A stretch of 64,000 nucleotides of DNA, taken from Deltaproteobacteria bacterium (GTDB lineage Bacteria > Desulfobacterota > JAFDED01). The stretch lies in assembly GCA_019310535.1 (NCBI GenBank), contig JAFDED010000002.1, forward strand, positions 50,680 through 114,679, read 5' to 3'. Below, piece by piece: positions 1 through 8,480 of this stretch. A program made the translations under genes and the position numbers. The notes under the pieces were generated by a model. The model worked only from the letters and a program-made list of their open reading frames with translations, did not search any database and had not been told where the DNA came from. Within the stretch, counting starts at the first letter, position 1; every line of letters starts with the position of its first letter.

Positions 1-160
1 TCTGATCGTTCCTCATCCCCGGATACAAGAGAGGCGATTTGTGCTGGCTCCGCTTCACGACATCGCTCCGAATTACGTACACCCCATACTGCATCAAACG
101 GTGGCTCAGTTGCTTGAGCAGTGCCCGGACAATAAAACTGTCCAACTGCTGAAGGACTGA
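1..160 (+). CDS. folK: FolK C-terminus (partial, cut by window edge)
   Basis: The window opens inside a reading frame (in frame from base 2) that ends at a TGA at 158-160 and encodes 52 residues. They read LIVPHPRIQERRFVLAPL, then a DIAPNYVHPIL-type stretch. This matches the C-terminal part of 6-hydroxymethyl-7,8-dihydropterin pyrophosphokinase, where the PHPR..ERRFVL segment carries conserved substrate-binding residues. The enzyme transfers pyrophosphate from ATP to hydroxymethyl-dihydropterin in folate synthesis in the cytoplasm. The start and the ATP-binding half lie upstream of the window. The downstream neighbour is a small YHS protein about 90 bp away with no obvious functional link. 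Confidence 0.8.
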   Translation, partial: LIVPHPRIQERRFVLAPLHDIAPNYVHPILHQTVAQLLEQCPDNKTVQLLKD

Positions 161-249
161 AAAACGCTCTCACTAACGGGCAACCCATCTACTTGCGCGT
201 TTTACCGCTCCAGCGGCGCAAGGGGTTGTCCCTATGAATTTCAACCAAC

Positions 250-528
250 GTGAAACAAGTTACAATGCTCCGTTTTATCATTACACTGCTTTTGGTCTAT
301 CTCTTCTACCGGCTGGTGAGTTCAATCCTTTTTCCTAAAAGAAAGACCACCCGCTTTCCGGGACAACCGCCTTCCGGAAACAAAGTCATCGATGAGATGG
401 TCAAGGACCCCGTGTGCGGCGTTTACGTGCCCAAACGGGAGGCAGTGACGGCGTCATCGAAGGGAGAAACAATATATTTCTGCAGCCCCAAATGCCGACA
501 ACGTTATCTTGAAGCGAAAAAAGAGTAA
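250..528 (+). CDS. Membrane-anchored YHS-domain protein
   Basis: This encodes a 92-residue protein. Residues about 7-27 form one hydrophobic membrane segment, followed by a basic, proline-rich linker. The C-terminal domain from about residue 50 reads DPVCGVYVPKREA, then YFCSPKCRQRYL. That is the YHS/TRASH-type metal-binding pattern, with cysteines in DPVC and FCSPKC. Such domains bind metals, or act as small sensor or chaperone modules in metal homeostasis; the metal here cannot be told. The frame opens with GTG at 250. An in-frame ATG at 265 (starting MLRFIITLLL) is an equally possible start, and neither has a clear Shine-Dalgarno site. The gene lies between folK and a lytic transglycosylase. 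Confidence 0.75.
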   Translation: MKQVTMLRFIITLLLVYLFYRLVSSILFPKRKTTRFPGQPPSGNKVIDEMVKDPVCGVYVPKREAVTASSKGETIYFCSPKCRQRYLEAKKE

Positions 529-692
529 GAACCGTGATGCCGCTTTGATCCAGGAGCAAAAGAGAAAGCCCCGGCTCGTTGAAATCCCTATCCTTTGCGG
601 AGCGCGACAGGGGCAACCGCCCGTAAAAAACCTTGGCCAAGACGGCAAAGCCACGAATATAAATGGGGATAGGACTGGAGCTTAAGCAAACC

Positions 693-720
693 TTGACAAT
701 AGAGGAATTTTTCTTATATT
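693..720 (+). promoter_or_regulatory. Sigma-70-type promoter before the lytic transglycosylase
   Basis: A perfect TTGACA at 693-698 is followed after 16 bp by TATATT at 715-720 (five of six match to TATAAT). Transcription would start near 727, giving a 5' leader of about 60 bases before the ATG at 787. Confidence 0.6.
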
Positions 721-786
721 TAATAATTTGCTGAATCTTTTCAAACAAGCGGCCATGACGCGGACACTTCCAGGATAAGGCGGATA

Positions 787-1359
787 ATGATCCAGAAATT
801 CTTCATCGTGTTCCTGAGCGTGCTGATAACATTGAGTGTAATTGCGCAGCCAAAAGCCCAGATCTATACGTATACGGACAGAGACGGCGTGCTGCATTTC
901 ACCAATGTGCCTACTGACAAAAGGTTTCGCTTGTATAAGCCAACGGGCTTTGGAGCGAGAGCAGGTTTATATAGACATCAACGATACGATTCCATCATCA
1001 AATTGGCTGCCAGGAAACACGGATTGGATTGGGCCCTGATAAAAGCCATGATACACGTCGAGTCGAATTTCAATCCCCGGGCGATTTCCCGAAAAGGGGC
1101 GAAGGGCTTGATGCAGCTCATGCCCGAGACTGCGAAGCGCATGGCGGTGAACAACTCCTTTGACCCCTGGGAGAACATCAACGGTGGCGTTCGTTTTTTT
1201 CGCCATCTTCTGTCGCAACTCAACGGAGACATGATCCTGGCCCTGGCCGCATATAATGCCGGGCTGGACGCAGTTCGGAAATACAAGCGTGTGCCTCCTT
1301 TCAGGGAGACTAACCGCTTCGTGAAAAAGGTTCTTTACTATTTCCGACATTATCAGTAA
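787..1359 (+). CDS. Soluble/periplasmic lytic transglycosylase (SLT family)
   Basis: This is a 190-residue secreted enzyme predicted to cleave the MurNAc-GlcNAc bond of peptidoglycan with formation of 1,6-anhydro-MurNAc. Residues 1-22 are a signal peptide. Residues 23-50 resemble the DUF4124 module that often precedes these enzymes (QIYTYTDRDGVLHFTNVP). The catalytic SLT domain follows: the general-acid glutamate is E92 in HVESNFNP, then GLMQLMPETA at 107-116 and AYNAG at 155-159. The length fits the short SLT class. It has its own promoter about 65 bp upstream and precedes pgsA by about 90 bp, so it may be read through into that gene. Confidence 0.9.
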   Translation: MIQKFFIVFLSVLITLSVIAQPKAQIYTYTDRDGVLHFTNVPTDKRFRLYKPTGFGARAGLYRHQRYDSIIKLAARKHGLDWALIKAMIHVESNFNPRAISRKGAKGLMQLMPETAKRMAVNNSFDPWENINGGVRFFRHLLSQLNGDMILALAAYNAGLDAVRKYKRVPPFRETNRFVKKVLYYFRHYQ

Positions 1360-1448
1360 CAGTGCTTTGTACAAACCGGCCCATGGATGAGGAGCCATGT
1401 TGCCTTTACTTTTCGCCCGAATCGCCTTAGCCGGGCGCTGGGAGCATC

Positions 1449-2051
1449 GTGCAGATCAACCGCTTCCTGAATGATGAACGTCTGCCGAACTGCTTGACGT
1501 GTTTTCGCATACTGGTAGTGCCGGGGGTGGTGATATGCCTGTTGGCACCGGGCAGGATGACCAGCGTGCTTGCGGCCGTTCTTTTTATGCTGGCGGGCGT
1601 TACCGATTTCCTGGACGGCGTACTGGCCCGTCGCTACGGGAATATAACCAACCTGGGGAAATTACTCGATCCTCTGGCCGACAAACTGCTTGTTGTATCC
1701 GCGCTTATTATGCTTGCCGGCGTGGGAAGGGTTCCGGCCTGGATGGTGGTCATCATCGTGGCGAGGGAGCTCCTTATCACAGGGCTGCGTGCTGTTGCCA
1801 TCGAGAGGAGCCGAACGCTCATTACATCCACTTGGCTTGCAAAGTACAAGATGGTGTTTCAGATGGTTGCGGTTACCGGCCTCTTACTTCATTACCAATT
1901 TCTGTGGTTCGATTTTCATGCAGTGGGAATTTTTTTCCTCTGGGCAGCACTGGTGTTGACCGTCTGGTCCGGGGCGGATTACCTTTATAAATTCATGGTT
2001 ACAGAGGACGGATTGATATCGGCAAGGTGGGCGCGCTTATTTTTTCATTGA
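1449..2051 (+). CDS. pgsA: CDP-diacylglycerol-glycerol-3-phosphate 3-phosphatidyltransferase
   Basis: This is a 200-residue integral membrane enzyme that makes phosphatidylglycerol phosphate from CDP-diacylglycerol and glycerol-3-phosphate, the committed step to phosphatidylglycerol and cardiolipin. The CDP-alcohol phosphotransferase signature is visible from about residue 53 (DFLDGVLARRYG, then GKLLDPLADK), with all four aspartates. Several hydrophobic segments surround it. The start is GTG at 1449, preceded by a GGGAG site. Its 3' end overlaps the promoter of the following tRNA-Gly gene. The length matches the family. Confidence 0.92.
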   Translation: MQINRFLNDERLPNCLTCFRILVVPGVVICLLAPGRMTSVLAAVLFMLAGVTDFLDGVLARRYGNITNLGKLLDPLADKLLVVSALIMLAGVGRVPAWMVVIIVARELLITGLRAVAIERSRTLITSTWLAKYKMVFQMVAVTGLLLHYQFLWFDFHAVGIFFLWAALVLTVWSGADYLYKFMVTEDGLISARWARLFFH

Positions 2052-2075
2052 CAAAAAAATTATTCGGATTAGAAT
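2048..2075 (+). promoter_or_regulatory. Promoter of the tRNA-Gly/tRNA-Cys unit
   Basis: TTGACA at 2048-2053 and TAGAAT at 2070-2075 are separated by 16 bp. The -35 box overlaps the pgsA stop codon, and the predicted start lies a few bases upstream of the mature tRNA-Gly 5' end at 2085. Confidence 0.6.
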
Positions 2076-2084
2076 TTTAAGTGT

Positions 2085-2159
<75 letters not shown>

Positions 2160-2169
2160 GAGAAAATTA

Positions 2170-2205
2170 CGCGGGCCTTGAGAAATGTCTAAATGACGGC
2201 CCGCG
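2170..2205 (+). other. Intergenic hairpin between the two tRNAs
   Basis: CGCGGGCC at 2170-2177 and GGCCCGCG at 2198-2205 form an uninterrupted 8-bp GC-rich stem with a 20-nt loop. It could be a processing element or a weak terminator, but no T tract follows, so readthrough into tRNA-Cys is likely. Confidence 0.45.
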
Positions 2206-2218
2206 ATAAGTATTTTGA

Positions 2219-2292
<74 letters not shown>

Positions 2293-2431
2293 CGTCTATT
2301 ACTAATACTAATGTTCAATACTCACCTTTGTTTGATGGCAATTTCCCCTACCATTTCTTTGTCACATGCCTGCACAATTTGCCTTTTAAGCTATTGGAAG
2401 GAGCTAGAGATCAAATCAAAAGGAGAATATC

Positions 2432-3667
2432 ATGACTTGTGCAATAGGGCTGTTCTGCGAGAACTGCGGGGCTGAAACGCCGGAATCCCGGTTCAGGCTT
2501 AAATGCGCTTCATGCGGCGGTTCTCTGGATGTTAAATATGATCTGGAGAGCATGAAAAACAAGCTTTCCGAAAGTTTTTTTCAGAGCGGCTCCGGATCAG
2601 TTCTCAAACAGTGGCTGGACGTGCTGCCCATAAATAATCCAGAACTCATCGATAAGATTTATCTTGGAGAAGTTGAAACCCCACTTATCTGCTCATCATC
2701 TCTCGGAAAAGAACTCGGGATTGAAAATCTTTATTATAAAATGGAATTTACGGGCCCCACCCTCTCCCTGAAAGACCGGGCGACGTCCCTATGTGCTTTG
2801 AAAGCTTTAGAATTAGGATACGACACACTTTGCATCCCCTCGTCGGGAAACAATGCAGCCTCTGTTGCCGCATACGCGTCAAAGGCCGGTCTGAATGCGG
2901 TGGTATTCATTCAGAAGGATGTTTCCCCTGCAAAGGTCTTGAAAATTATTGCCTACGGCGCCAGAGTTGTGCGCGTGGATGGAGATATAAGCATGGCAAG
3001 CAACGTTTGCTCTGAAATGCTTGAAAAACACCGCTGGTTTAACTGTGGCGGCTCAAACCCTTACCGCTTTGCGGCAAAACGCACTGTGGCCTATGAGATA
3101 ATACGTCGGTTGGGCGGGCTTGTTCCTGATGCTGTAGTTTTTCCGGTAGGGGGAGCCACGGGAATGGCATCCGCGTATACCGGTTTTGTAGAGATGCGTA
3201 CAATGGGAATGATCCCCTCATTGCCCCGAATGATAGGGGTCCAATTGGAAGCCTGCGATCCAATAACCCGCGCATTTGATGAGGGCTCAGAGGTGATACA
3301 GCCGGTGACAATAAAACCCTCCATATCCGATGCGCTCAAAAACACCAGCCCTTTTCAGGGAAAACAAGTGTTAAAAGCGGCGCGTGAGACGAACGGAATG
3401 TTCGTATCGGTATCCGATGAAGAATTTATTCGCACCATTCGACTTTTAGCCACAAAAGAGGGACTGTTCGTTGAGCCTGCAGGAGCGGTTTCTGTTGCGG
3501 GAATCAGTAAACTCTTGGCCCAAGGGCGGCTCAAGGATGTAAAAACCGTCGTGTGTATGCTGACAGGACATGGCCTGAATTCTCCCCAGGCCGCCATCGA
3601 TACTGAAGCGATCCCGGCGGTTATTGAGCCTGAAGTCTCGGCAGTGGAGTCTTATCTGAAAATATAA
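2432..3667 (+). CDS. Threonine synthase-like PLP-dependent enzyme
   Basis: This is a 411-residue fold-type II PLP enzyme. A zinc-ribbon-like start (CENCG at about 10-14, CASCGG at about 26-31) is followed by the catalytic domain. The PLP lysine lies in SLKDRATSL, where the threonine-synthase family usually has FKDR. The phosphate/substrate loop PSSGNNAASVAAYA and the glycine-rich PVGGATGMASAY follow. Threonine synthase converts O-phosphohomoserine to threonine. Close relatives include threonine dehydratases and cysteate synthase, so the substrate is open. The ATG at 2432 has an AAGGAG site. It sits 81 bp before tctC and far from other threonine genes, which makes a role with the transported carboxylate possible. 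Confidence 0.75.
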   Translation: MTCAIGLFCENCGAETPESRFRLKCASCGGSLDVKYDLESMKNKLSESFFQSGSGSVLKQWLDVLPINNPELIDKIYLGEVETPLICSSSLGKELGIENLYYKMEFTGPTLSLKDRATSLCALKALELGYDTLCIPSSGNNAASVAAYASKAGLNAVVFIQKDVSPAKVLKIIAYGARVVRVDGDISMASNVCSEMLEKHRWFNCGGSNPYRFAAKRTVAYEIIRRLGGLVPDAVVFPVGGATGMASAYTGFVEMRTMGMIPSLPRMIGVQLEACDPITRAFDEGSEVIQPVTIKPSISDALKNTSPFQGKQVLKAARETNGMFVSVSDEEFIRTIRLLATKEGLFVEPAGAVSVAGISKLLAQGRLKDVKTVVCMLTGHGLNSPQAAIDTEAIPAVIEPEVSAVESYLKI

Positions 3668-3748
3668 AATATGATGGCGTGGGCGTGGGAAAAGACGTTC
3701 TTTTTCCACAGATTTCTGGAATAAATACAAGACAAAGGAGGAAGTTTT

Positions 3749-4726
3749 ATGAAAACGAGAATGTTATGGCTTTCTGTGCTGATGAGCGCTCTGCTTTGGT
3801 CCATCATGCCATTTTCACCTCTTGCGGAGGCAGGCGATTATCCAGATAGACCGATCACCCTTATGACCGCTTTTAACCCCGGCGGAGGCAGTGATGTGAG
3901 TCACCGCATTATTGAGAAATATGCAAAGGACCTCATACCACAGCCTTTTGTCATTATTTATAAACCTGGCGCGGGCGGTGAATTCGGCTGGACAGAGTTG
4001 GCGAATGCAAAACCTGATGGATATTATATCGGCGGCATAGACCTTCCCCACATCGTATTGCAGCCGATGGTGCGCAAAAAGGGTCAGCCCGGTTATCAGA
4101 CAGAACAACTATTGCCTATTTGCGGCCTTGTGAGGGACCCGAATGTGGTCATCGTGCACAAGGACAGTAAATGGAAAACATTAAAGGAGCTTATGGACTA
4201 TGTTCGGGCTAATCCGGGAAAAGTAACCGCAGCGACAGTGGGCAAGTTCACCGGAGACCATATATTCCTCATGCAGTTCGAGTTTGCCACGGGACTTAAA
4301 TTCGTTCAGGTTCCATACTCCGGAGGGGGCAAGGCTATTCCTGCGTTGATGGGGAAACAGGTGGACTGTTATTTCGGCTCCTTCAATTCTTACTTCAGGA
4401 TGGAGTCAGGGAGAGCTTTAGGCGTCGCAACGACTGAACGGTATGATCTTGATCCCAACATACCGACTCTCAAAGAGCAAGGCGTCGATGTGCTGACCAT
4501 CAAACGCCGCGGCCTGGCGGCTCCCCCGAATACCCCCATGGAGAGGATCAAGTATCTCGAGGAACGTATGAGAAAAATGGCTGAAATACCCGGGTACCAG
4601 GAAGCGGTGAAAAAAGTGGGACTTTCGCCGTCGTTCCTTACCGCAGAGGAATTCGCCGCGTACATAAAGGGGGAGAAAGCTAAGGCAAAGGAGATTTTAA
4701 CGAAAATCGGGTTTTTTAAAAAGTAA
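3749..4726 (+). CDS. tctC: TctC-type periplasmic solute-binding protein
   Basis: This 325-residue protein belongs to the Bug/TctC family, the periplasmic receptor of tripartite tricarboxylate transporters. Residues 1-28 form a signal peptide ending near LAEAG. The mature part starts with YPDRPITLMTAFNPGGGSD, the family hallmark in which the PGGGSD loop contacts the ligand carboxylate. GAGGEFGW and YSGGGKAIPALMG are further conserved loops. The ATG has a strong AAGGAGG site. It is followed by a long hairpin and then tctA-tctB. The ligand cannot be read from sequence; family members bind citrate, dicarboxylates, aromatic acids or amino acids. Confidence 0.92.
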   Translation: MKTRMLWLSVLMSALLWSIMPFSPLAEAGDYPDRPITLMTAFNPGGGSDVSHRIIEKYAKDLIPQPFVIIYKPGAGGEFGWTELANAKPDGYYIGGIDLPHIVLQPMVRKKGQPGYQTEQLLPICGLVRDPNVVIVHKDSKWKTLKELMDYVRANPGKVTAATVGKFTGDHIFLMQFEFATGLKFVQVPYSGGGKAIPALMGKQVDCYFGSFNSYFRMESGRALGVATTERYDLDPNIPTLKEQGVDVLTIKRRGLAAPPNTPMERIKYLEERMRKMAEIPGYQEAVKKVGLSPSFLTAEEFAAYIKGEKAKAKEILTKIGFFKK

Positions 4727-4748
4727 TTTCTGTGGGTGAGCGTTCGTG

Positions 4749-4779
4749 ATGGGAGCCTTCCGAGTCGGATGGCTCCCAT
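4749..4779 (+). terminator. Long intercistronic hairpin between tctC and tctA
   Basis: ATGGGAGCC at 4749-4757 pairs with GGCTCCCAT at 4771-4779. Inside it TCCGA (4759-4763) pairs with TCGGA (4765-4769), giving an almost continuous stem of about 14 bp. Only a short T-rich run follows. Such a hairpin would lower readthrough or protect the tctC mRNA end, so that receptor is made in excess of permease. Confidence 0.5.
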
Positions 4780-4833
4780 TTCATTGCCACCTCTGTTCTG
4801 AAATCATCAGGTATCATATAAAAGAGGGCAAAG

Positions 4834-6354
4834 GTGAATTTTGATCTGTGGTTTACCGTAACTCACCTGTCTCATCCCACTACGTTGCTGCTTATGGCTT
4901 TGGGAGCTACTTTTGGTATCATCATGGGGGCGACCCCGGGCTTGACCGGTACCCTCGGCATAGCTTTATTGCTGCCCTTTACCTTCGGTCTTGACCCTAC
5001 CCTGGCGCTGCTGATGCTGGGATCGGTGTATTGCGGATCAGAATACGGCGGCTCAATCCCCGCCATCTTAATCAATACGCCCGGAACAGCGGCCGCTTTA
5101 TGCACCACGTTTGACGGCTACAAGATGACACAAAAGGGGATGGCCCAGGAAGCGCTGAATACCGCCCTCATCGTCTCAGTGTTGGGCGGCTTCTTCGGGG
5201 TTTTCGCACTTATATTTTTATCCATTCCGCTCGCCCATCTTTCCATGAAGTTCGGCGCTCCCGAACAGTTCTGGCTTTCTGTTTTTGCCCTTACGGTCAT
5301 TGCCGGTCTTTCCTCGGGCAATGTCCTCAAAGGAATCATCGGAGGGCTTTTTGGACTGCTCCTGAGCACTGTCGGCATGGATCCGGTAACGGGTTATCCA
5401 CGGTTCACCTTCGGGACGCTTCAACTGATGGGGGGAGTCAATATCATCCCCACCCTCATCGGCCTGTTCGCAATTCCTCAAGCCTTGCTCCTCCTGGGCA
5501 AAAGGGGCGAAGGCAAGGTGGGCAAATTCAAGCCTAGAGGCGGCCTGTTGTTCAAGACCTTTAAAGAAGTCATGAAAAGGGTCCGCGTGGGAATTCAGTC
5601 AGGCATTATCGGTGTTATTATCGGCATTATGCCCGGCGCAGGAGGAAATATCGCAACATTCATCGCGTACAACGAGGCGAAGCGTTTCTCGAAAAAGCCG
5701 GAGGAGTTTGGAACAGGTATCTACGAAGGAGTCATTGCCCCGGAGGCCTGTAATAACGCCGTAGTCGGTGGAGCCCAAATTCCATTGCTCACTCTGGGTA
5801 TTCCGGGCAGCGCACCTGCCGCCGTTCTTCTGGGAGCGCTGATGATCCACGGGCTTCGGCCCGGCTTCAAACTGTTTTCCCAGCATGGCGACATTGTTTT
5901 TACGTATATGATAGGTCTCTTTATCTCCAACCTTATTATTCTGCTTTTGGGATCCATATTTGTCAGACTGTTTGTGCGCGTTTTGCAGGTTCCAAAAAAA
6001 TACATGGTCGCGGCGATTCTGTGTCTCGCCGTTGTTGGGTCCTATTCCATCCGTAATGCTTCCATCGATGCGATGTCGATGATGGTGGCCGGAATTGTCG
6101 GATTCTTTTTGATCCGATTCGGGTTTGGTGTGGCTCCTACCGCTTTGGGTCTTATTCTGGGAGAACTGACCGAGGAGGGATTCAAGCTCAGCTTAATCAT
6201 AGGAGCGGCCAAAGGATCGGTGTGGTCTTACTTTTTCTCCCGCCCTGCAAGCATAATCCTCATAGGGTTGACACTTTTGTCTCTGGCGTATGCATTCTAC
6301 CGGGAAAGCCGGGGAAAACAAGGGTTAAACCGGCCTTCAGAGGGGAGGCGATAA
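4834..6354 (+). CDS. tctA: TctA large membrane subunit of tripartite tricarboxylate transporter
   Basis: This is a 506-residue polytopic membrane protein with about 11-12 hydrophobic segments. It is the large permease subunit and uses an ion gradient to import the ligand delivered by TctC. The family motifs are clear: GATPGLTGTLGIALLLPFTF near the N-terminus, YGGSIPAILINTPGT, and the second-half repeat GIMPGAGGNIATFIAYNEAK, then GIPGSAPAAVLLGALM. The frame opens with GTG at 4834 behind a GAGGGC-like site. It is 1 bp from tctB. The length is typical (about 500). Confidence 0.95.
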   Translation: MNFDLWFTVTHLSHPTTLLLMALGATFGIIMGATPGLTGTLGIALLLPFTFGLDPTLALLMLGSVYCGSEYGGSIPAILINTPGTAAALCTTFDGYKMTQKGMAQEALNTALIVSVLGGFFGVFALIFLSIPLAHLSMKFGAPEQFWLSVFALTVIAGLSSGNVLKGIIGGLFGLLLSTVGMDPVTGYPRFTFGTLQLMGGVNIIPTLIGLFAIPQALLLLGKRGEGKVGKFKPRGGLLFKTFKEVMKRVRVGIQSGIIGVIIGIMPGAGGNIATFIAYNEAKRFSKKPEEFGTGIYEGVIAPEACNNAVVGGAQIPLLTLGIPGSAPAAVLLGALMIHGLRPGFKLFSQHGDIVFTYMIGLFISNLIILLLGSIFVRLFVRVLQVPKKYMVAAILCLAVVGSYSIRNASIDAMSMMVAGIVGFFLIRFGFGVAPTALGLILGELTEEGFKLSLIIGAAKGSVWSYFFSRPASIILIGLTLLSLAYAFYRESRGKQGLNRPSEGRR

Positions 6355-6355
6355 C

Positions 6356-6808
6356 ATGAGTACCCGGAGCATCAATATCCTGACGGCGGTATGTATATCT
6401 ACCATCAGCATCATCCTTCTGGGTCAGCTAAAAGGCATCCCGAGGGAAGGAGCCATATTTCCAGCGTTTCTTCTTTACGGACTTATCGCGTGTTCCGCTT
6501 TTATGGCCATACGATCCCTTCTGCCTAGATTCAAAAAGGAAGAGGTCATAGTTTTTAAAGACATCCCGCCTGTCCTCTGGCTGATGGTGGTGATACTATT
6601 TGTTCTGTATGTTGCCGGGGTCTTCCACGTCGGGTTCTTCGCCTCCACGTTTTGGACATCCCTGCTTGTTACAACAGCGCTGTCTCATTCTCATTGGAAA
6701 CGGGCTTTGCTGGCAAATATATCCTTTGCGTTGGGTATCACTATTTTTTTCTACCTCATTTTCAGCAACCTGCTGAGAGTTCCTTTCCCAAGAGGACTGC
6801 TGATGTAA
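6356..6808 (+). CDS. tctB: TctB small membrane subunit
   Basis: This is a 150-residue protein with four predicted membrane segments, the size and topology expected of TctB, the small, poorly conserved permease subunit. It starts with ATG one base after the tctA stop, so it is translationally coupled. The ribosome site GGGGAGG lies inside the tctA end. Together with TctC and TctA it completes the three-part importer. Confidence 0.85.
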   Translation: MSTRSINILTAVCISTISIILLGQLKGIPREGAIFPAFLLYGLIACSAFMAIRSLLPRFKKEEVIVFKDIPPVLWLMVVILFVLYVAGVFHVGFFASTFWTSLLVTTALSHSHWKRALLANISFALGITIFFYLIFSNLLRVPFPRGLLM

Positions 6809-6905
6809 ACCTGACCGGCTTGATGTACAGGCAGGACATCAACCCCCTCAACTCAATAAAGTTAGGCGGGCTTATTTTATTGCTCTCGAGGGACAAAGGA
6901 GAAAA

Positions 6906-7883
6906 ATGATGAAAGAAGTCCTTTTAATGAGAGGCGCGAAAAGAATCGTGGAATATAACGCAGGAGTGAAGCCCGGAGAGAAGGTGCTCATTATCACAGA
7001 TTTTTCGGAGCAGATCCCTCATGCTCAGGCCCTGGCTGGAGCAGTCTGGCAGGCGGGAGCAGAGCCGATCATTTCCATCATTGTCCCCAGAAAAACCCCG
7101 GGGCAAGAACCCCCCGAACTTGTGGCAGAGAGCATGAAGAAGGCCGATGTGATTTTGCTGCCCCTCAGCATCTCAATCACCCATACTCCAGCCCTGAAGG
7201 CCGCACTTGGAGAGGGCGCCAGAGCGATCGTTTTGACAGACATCACCGATGGATTGATGAATGAAGGGGGCATCAAGGCAGACTTCGAAGAAGTGAAACC
7301 TTTGTGTGAAAAAGTTGCCAAACTATTGACTGATACGAATTTCGTCACATTGACATCACCAAGGGGAACCCATCTCACCATGAGTCTTGAAGGACGGAAA
7401 GGAAATGCTCATACTGGCCTGGCACGGGAACCCGGGACAGCATCCACTGTGCCCGACATCGAGGCAAACATATCCCCGGTGGAAGAGAGCGCCGAAGGCG
7501 TCTTTGTGGCGGACGGAAGCATCCCCTATTATCAGATTGGGGTCTTGAGGGAGCCGGTTGTTTTCACCATCAAAAAAGGAAAAGTCGCCAAGATCGAGGG
7601 AGGGGATCAAGCGACAACCATCAGCAACATGATGGCTGCTCAAAACAATCCCCTCGTCTATAACCTCGCTCAGCTTGCCTTCGGCCTCAATCCTAAATGT
7701 AAAATGTCAGGCCTCACTCTGGACGATGAGGGCGTTTATGGGACCGCCCATATCGGTATAGGTACGAGCATTGTCCTAGGCGGGGAGGTTATGGCATCTA
7801 TGCACTTCGATGCGGTAATGTGGAAACCAAGCCTGGAGGCCGATGGAAAAGTGGTGTTGAAGGAGGGAGAGTGGCTGATTTAG
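6906..7883 (+). CDS. M29 aminopeptidase / 2,5-dihydroxypyridine dioxygenase (NicX)-like enzyme
   Basis: This 325-residue protein resembles the M29 superfamily, which includes aminopeptidase T and NicX, a ring-opening 2,5-dihydroxypyridine 5,6-dioxygenase. The N-terminus (MRGAKRIVEYNAGVKPGEKVLIITD) and the metal-site region near the C-terminus (IGIGTS, ASMHFDAVMWKP) fit the family. At 325 residues it is shorter than classical M29 peptidases (about 400) and closer to the NicX-like group. An AAAGGAG site precedes two tandem ATGs at 6906 and 6909. It lies 97 bp after tctB, so it likely acts on the imported compound or a product of it. Substrate unknown. Confidence 0.7.
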   Translation: MMKEVLLMRGAKRIVEYNAGVKPGEKVLIITDFSEQIPHAQALAGAVWQAGAEPIISIIVPRKTPGQEPPELVAESMKKADVILLPLSISITHTPALKAALGEGARAIVLTDITDGLMNEGGIKADFEEVKPLCEKVAKLLTDTNFVTLTSPRGTHLTMSLEGRKGNAHTGLAREPGTASTVPDIEANISPVEESAEGVFVADGSIPYYQIGVLREPVVFTIKKGKVAKIEGGDQATTISNMMAAQNNPLVYNLAQLAFGLNPKCKMSGLTLDDEGVYGTAHIGIGTSIVLGGEVMASMHFDAVMWKPSLEADGKVVLKEGEWLI

Positions 7884-8480
7884 ATCAGGATAATCCTTTC
7901 TGTTGGAGTTGAAAAGAGGGTGGTTTGCGTATGCACTGTAAGATGTCCTTCAGACGAGTTTTATATAAGAGGATTAAGTCATATTTCCGCCGCGGAAAAG
8001 ACCCGATATATCATTCGTTCCCGCAAGCGGGGGCGAGGGGACGATAATTCAATAGTATTTCGGACACGGCCCATATCACGTTCCTGAAACATTGTCTATG
8101 CAATACCGCGCAGCACTTCGCCAAAATCTAACGGGCCCAATTCCGGCGAAAAAATTTTCGGGGAAGGTGAATTTGAAAAGGCGGTTGAAATGATCTATGA
8201 TGTAACTGGCTGCGACCCCAAAACCAGTCGACCTTCTCGATGCAAGCTTCTTGAGCGGGGACTGGAATGGGTTGATGAACTTCTCCATGATGAGATAAAG
8301 AATCGCCAGCCTGCGTCATCAAGCGTGTCCTTGAATTCCTGTCATGCTTTTCTTTAACAGGAACATCTTTGACATGGTCATCTGCTTTGGCTTATCCATT
8401 TTTTTACCCGGCCGTGGCATTGTAAACTGGTGTTTATTTACACTTGATGGTGGTATAGTATTGGACCAAGGAGGTCTACC
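7884..8480. other. 597-bp intergenic stretch with a possible gene remnant
   Basis: No convincing complete gene is visible. A small perfect hairpin (CCCGC, AA, GCGGG) lies at 8020-8031. From 8088 to a TAA at 8357 the plus strand is open for 89 codons and looks coding in places (VDELLHDEIKN), but it has no start codon near its beginning. This may be a decayed gene end. Just before 8481 there is an extended -10-like TGGTATAGT at 8451-8459 without a good -35 box. Confidence 0.4.

Noticed and set aside
121..150. GCCCGGACAATAAA in folK, identical to part of the nested palindromic element
   Set aside because: It is 14 bases inside a conserved coding region with no flanking similarity; chance or codon-driven similarity is the simpler reading.
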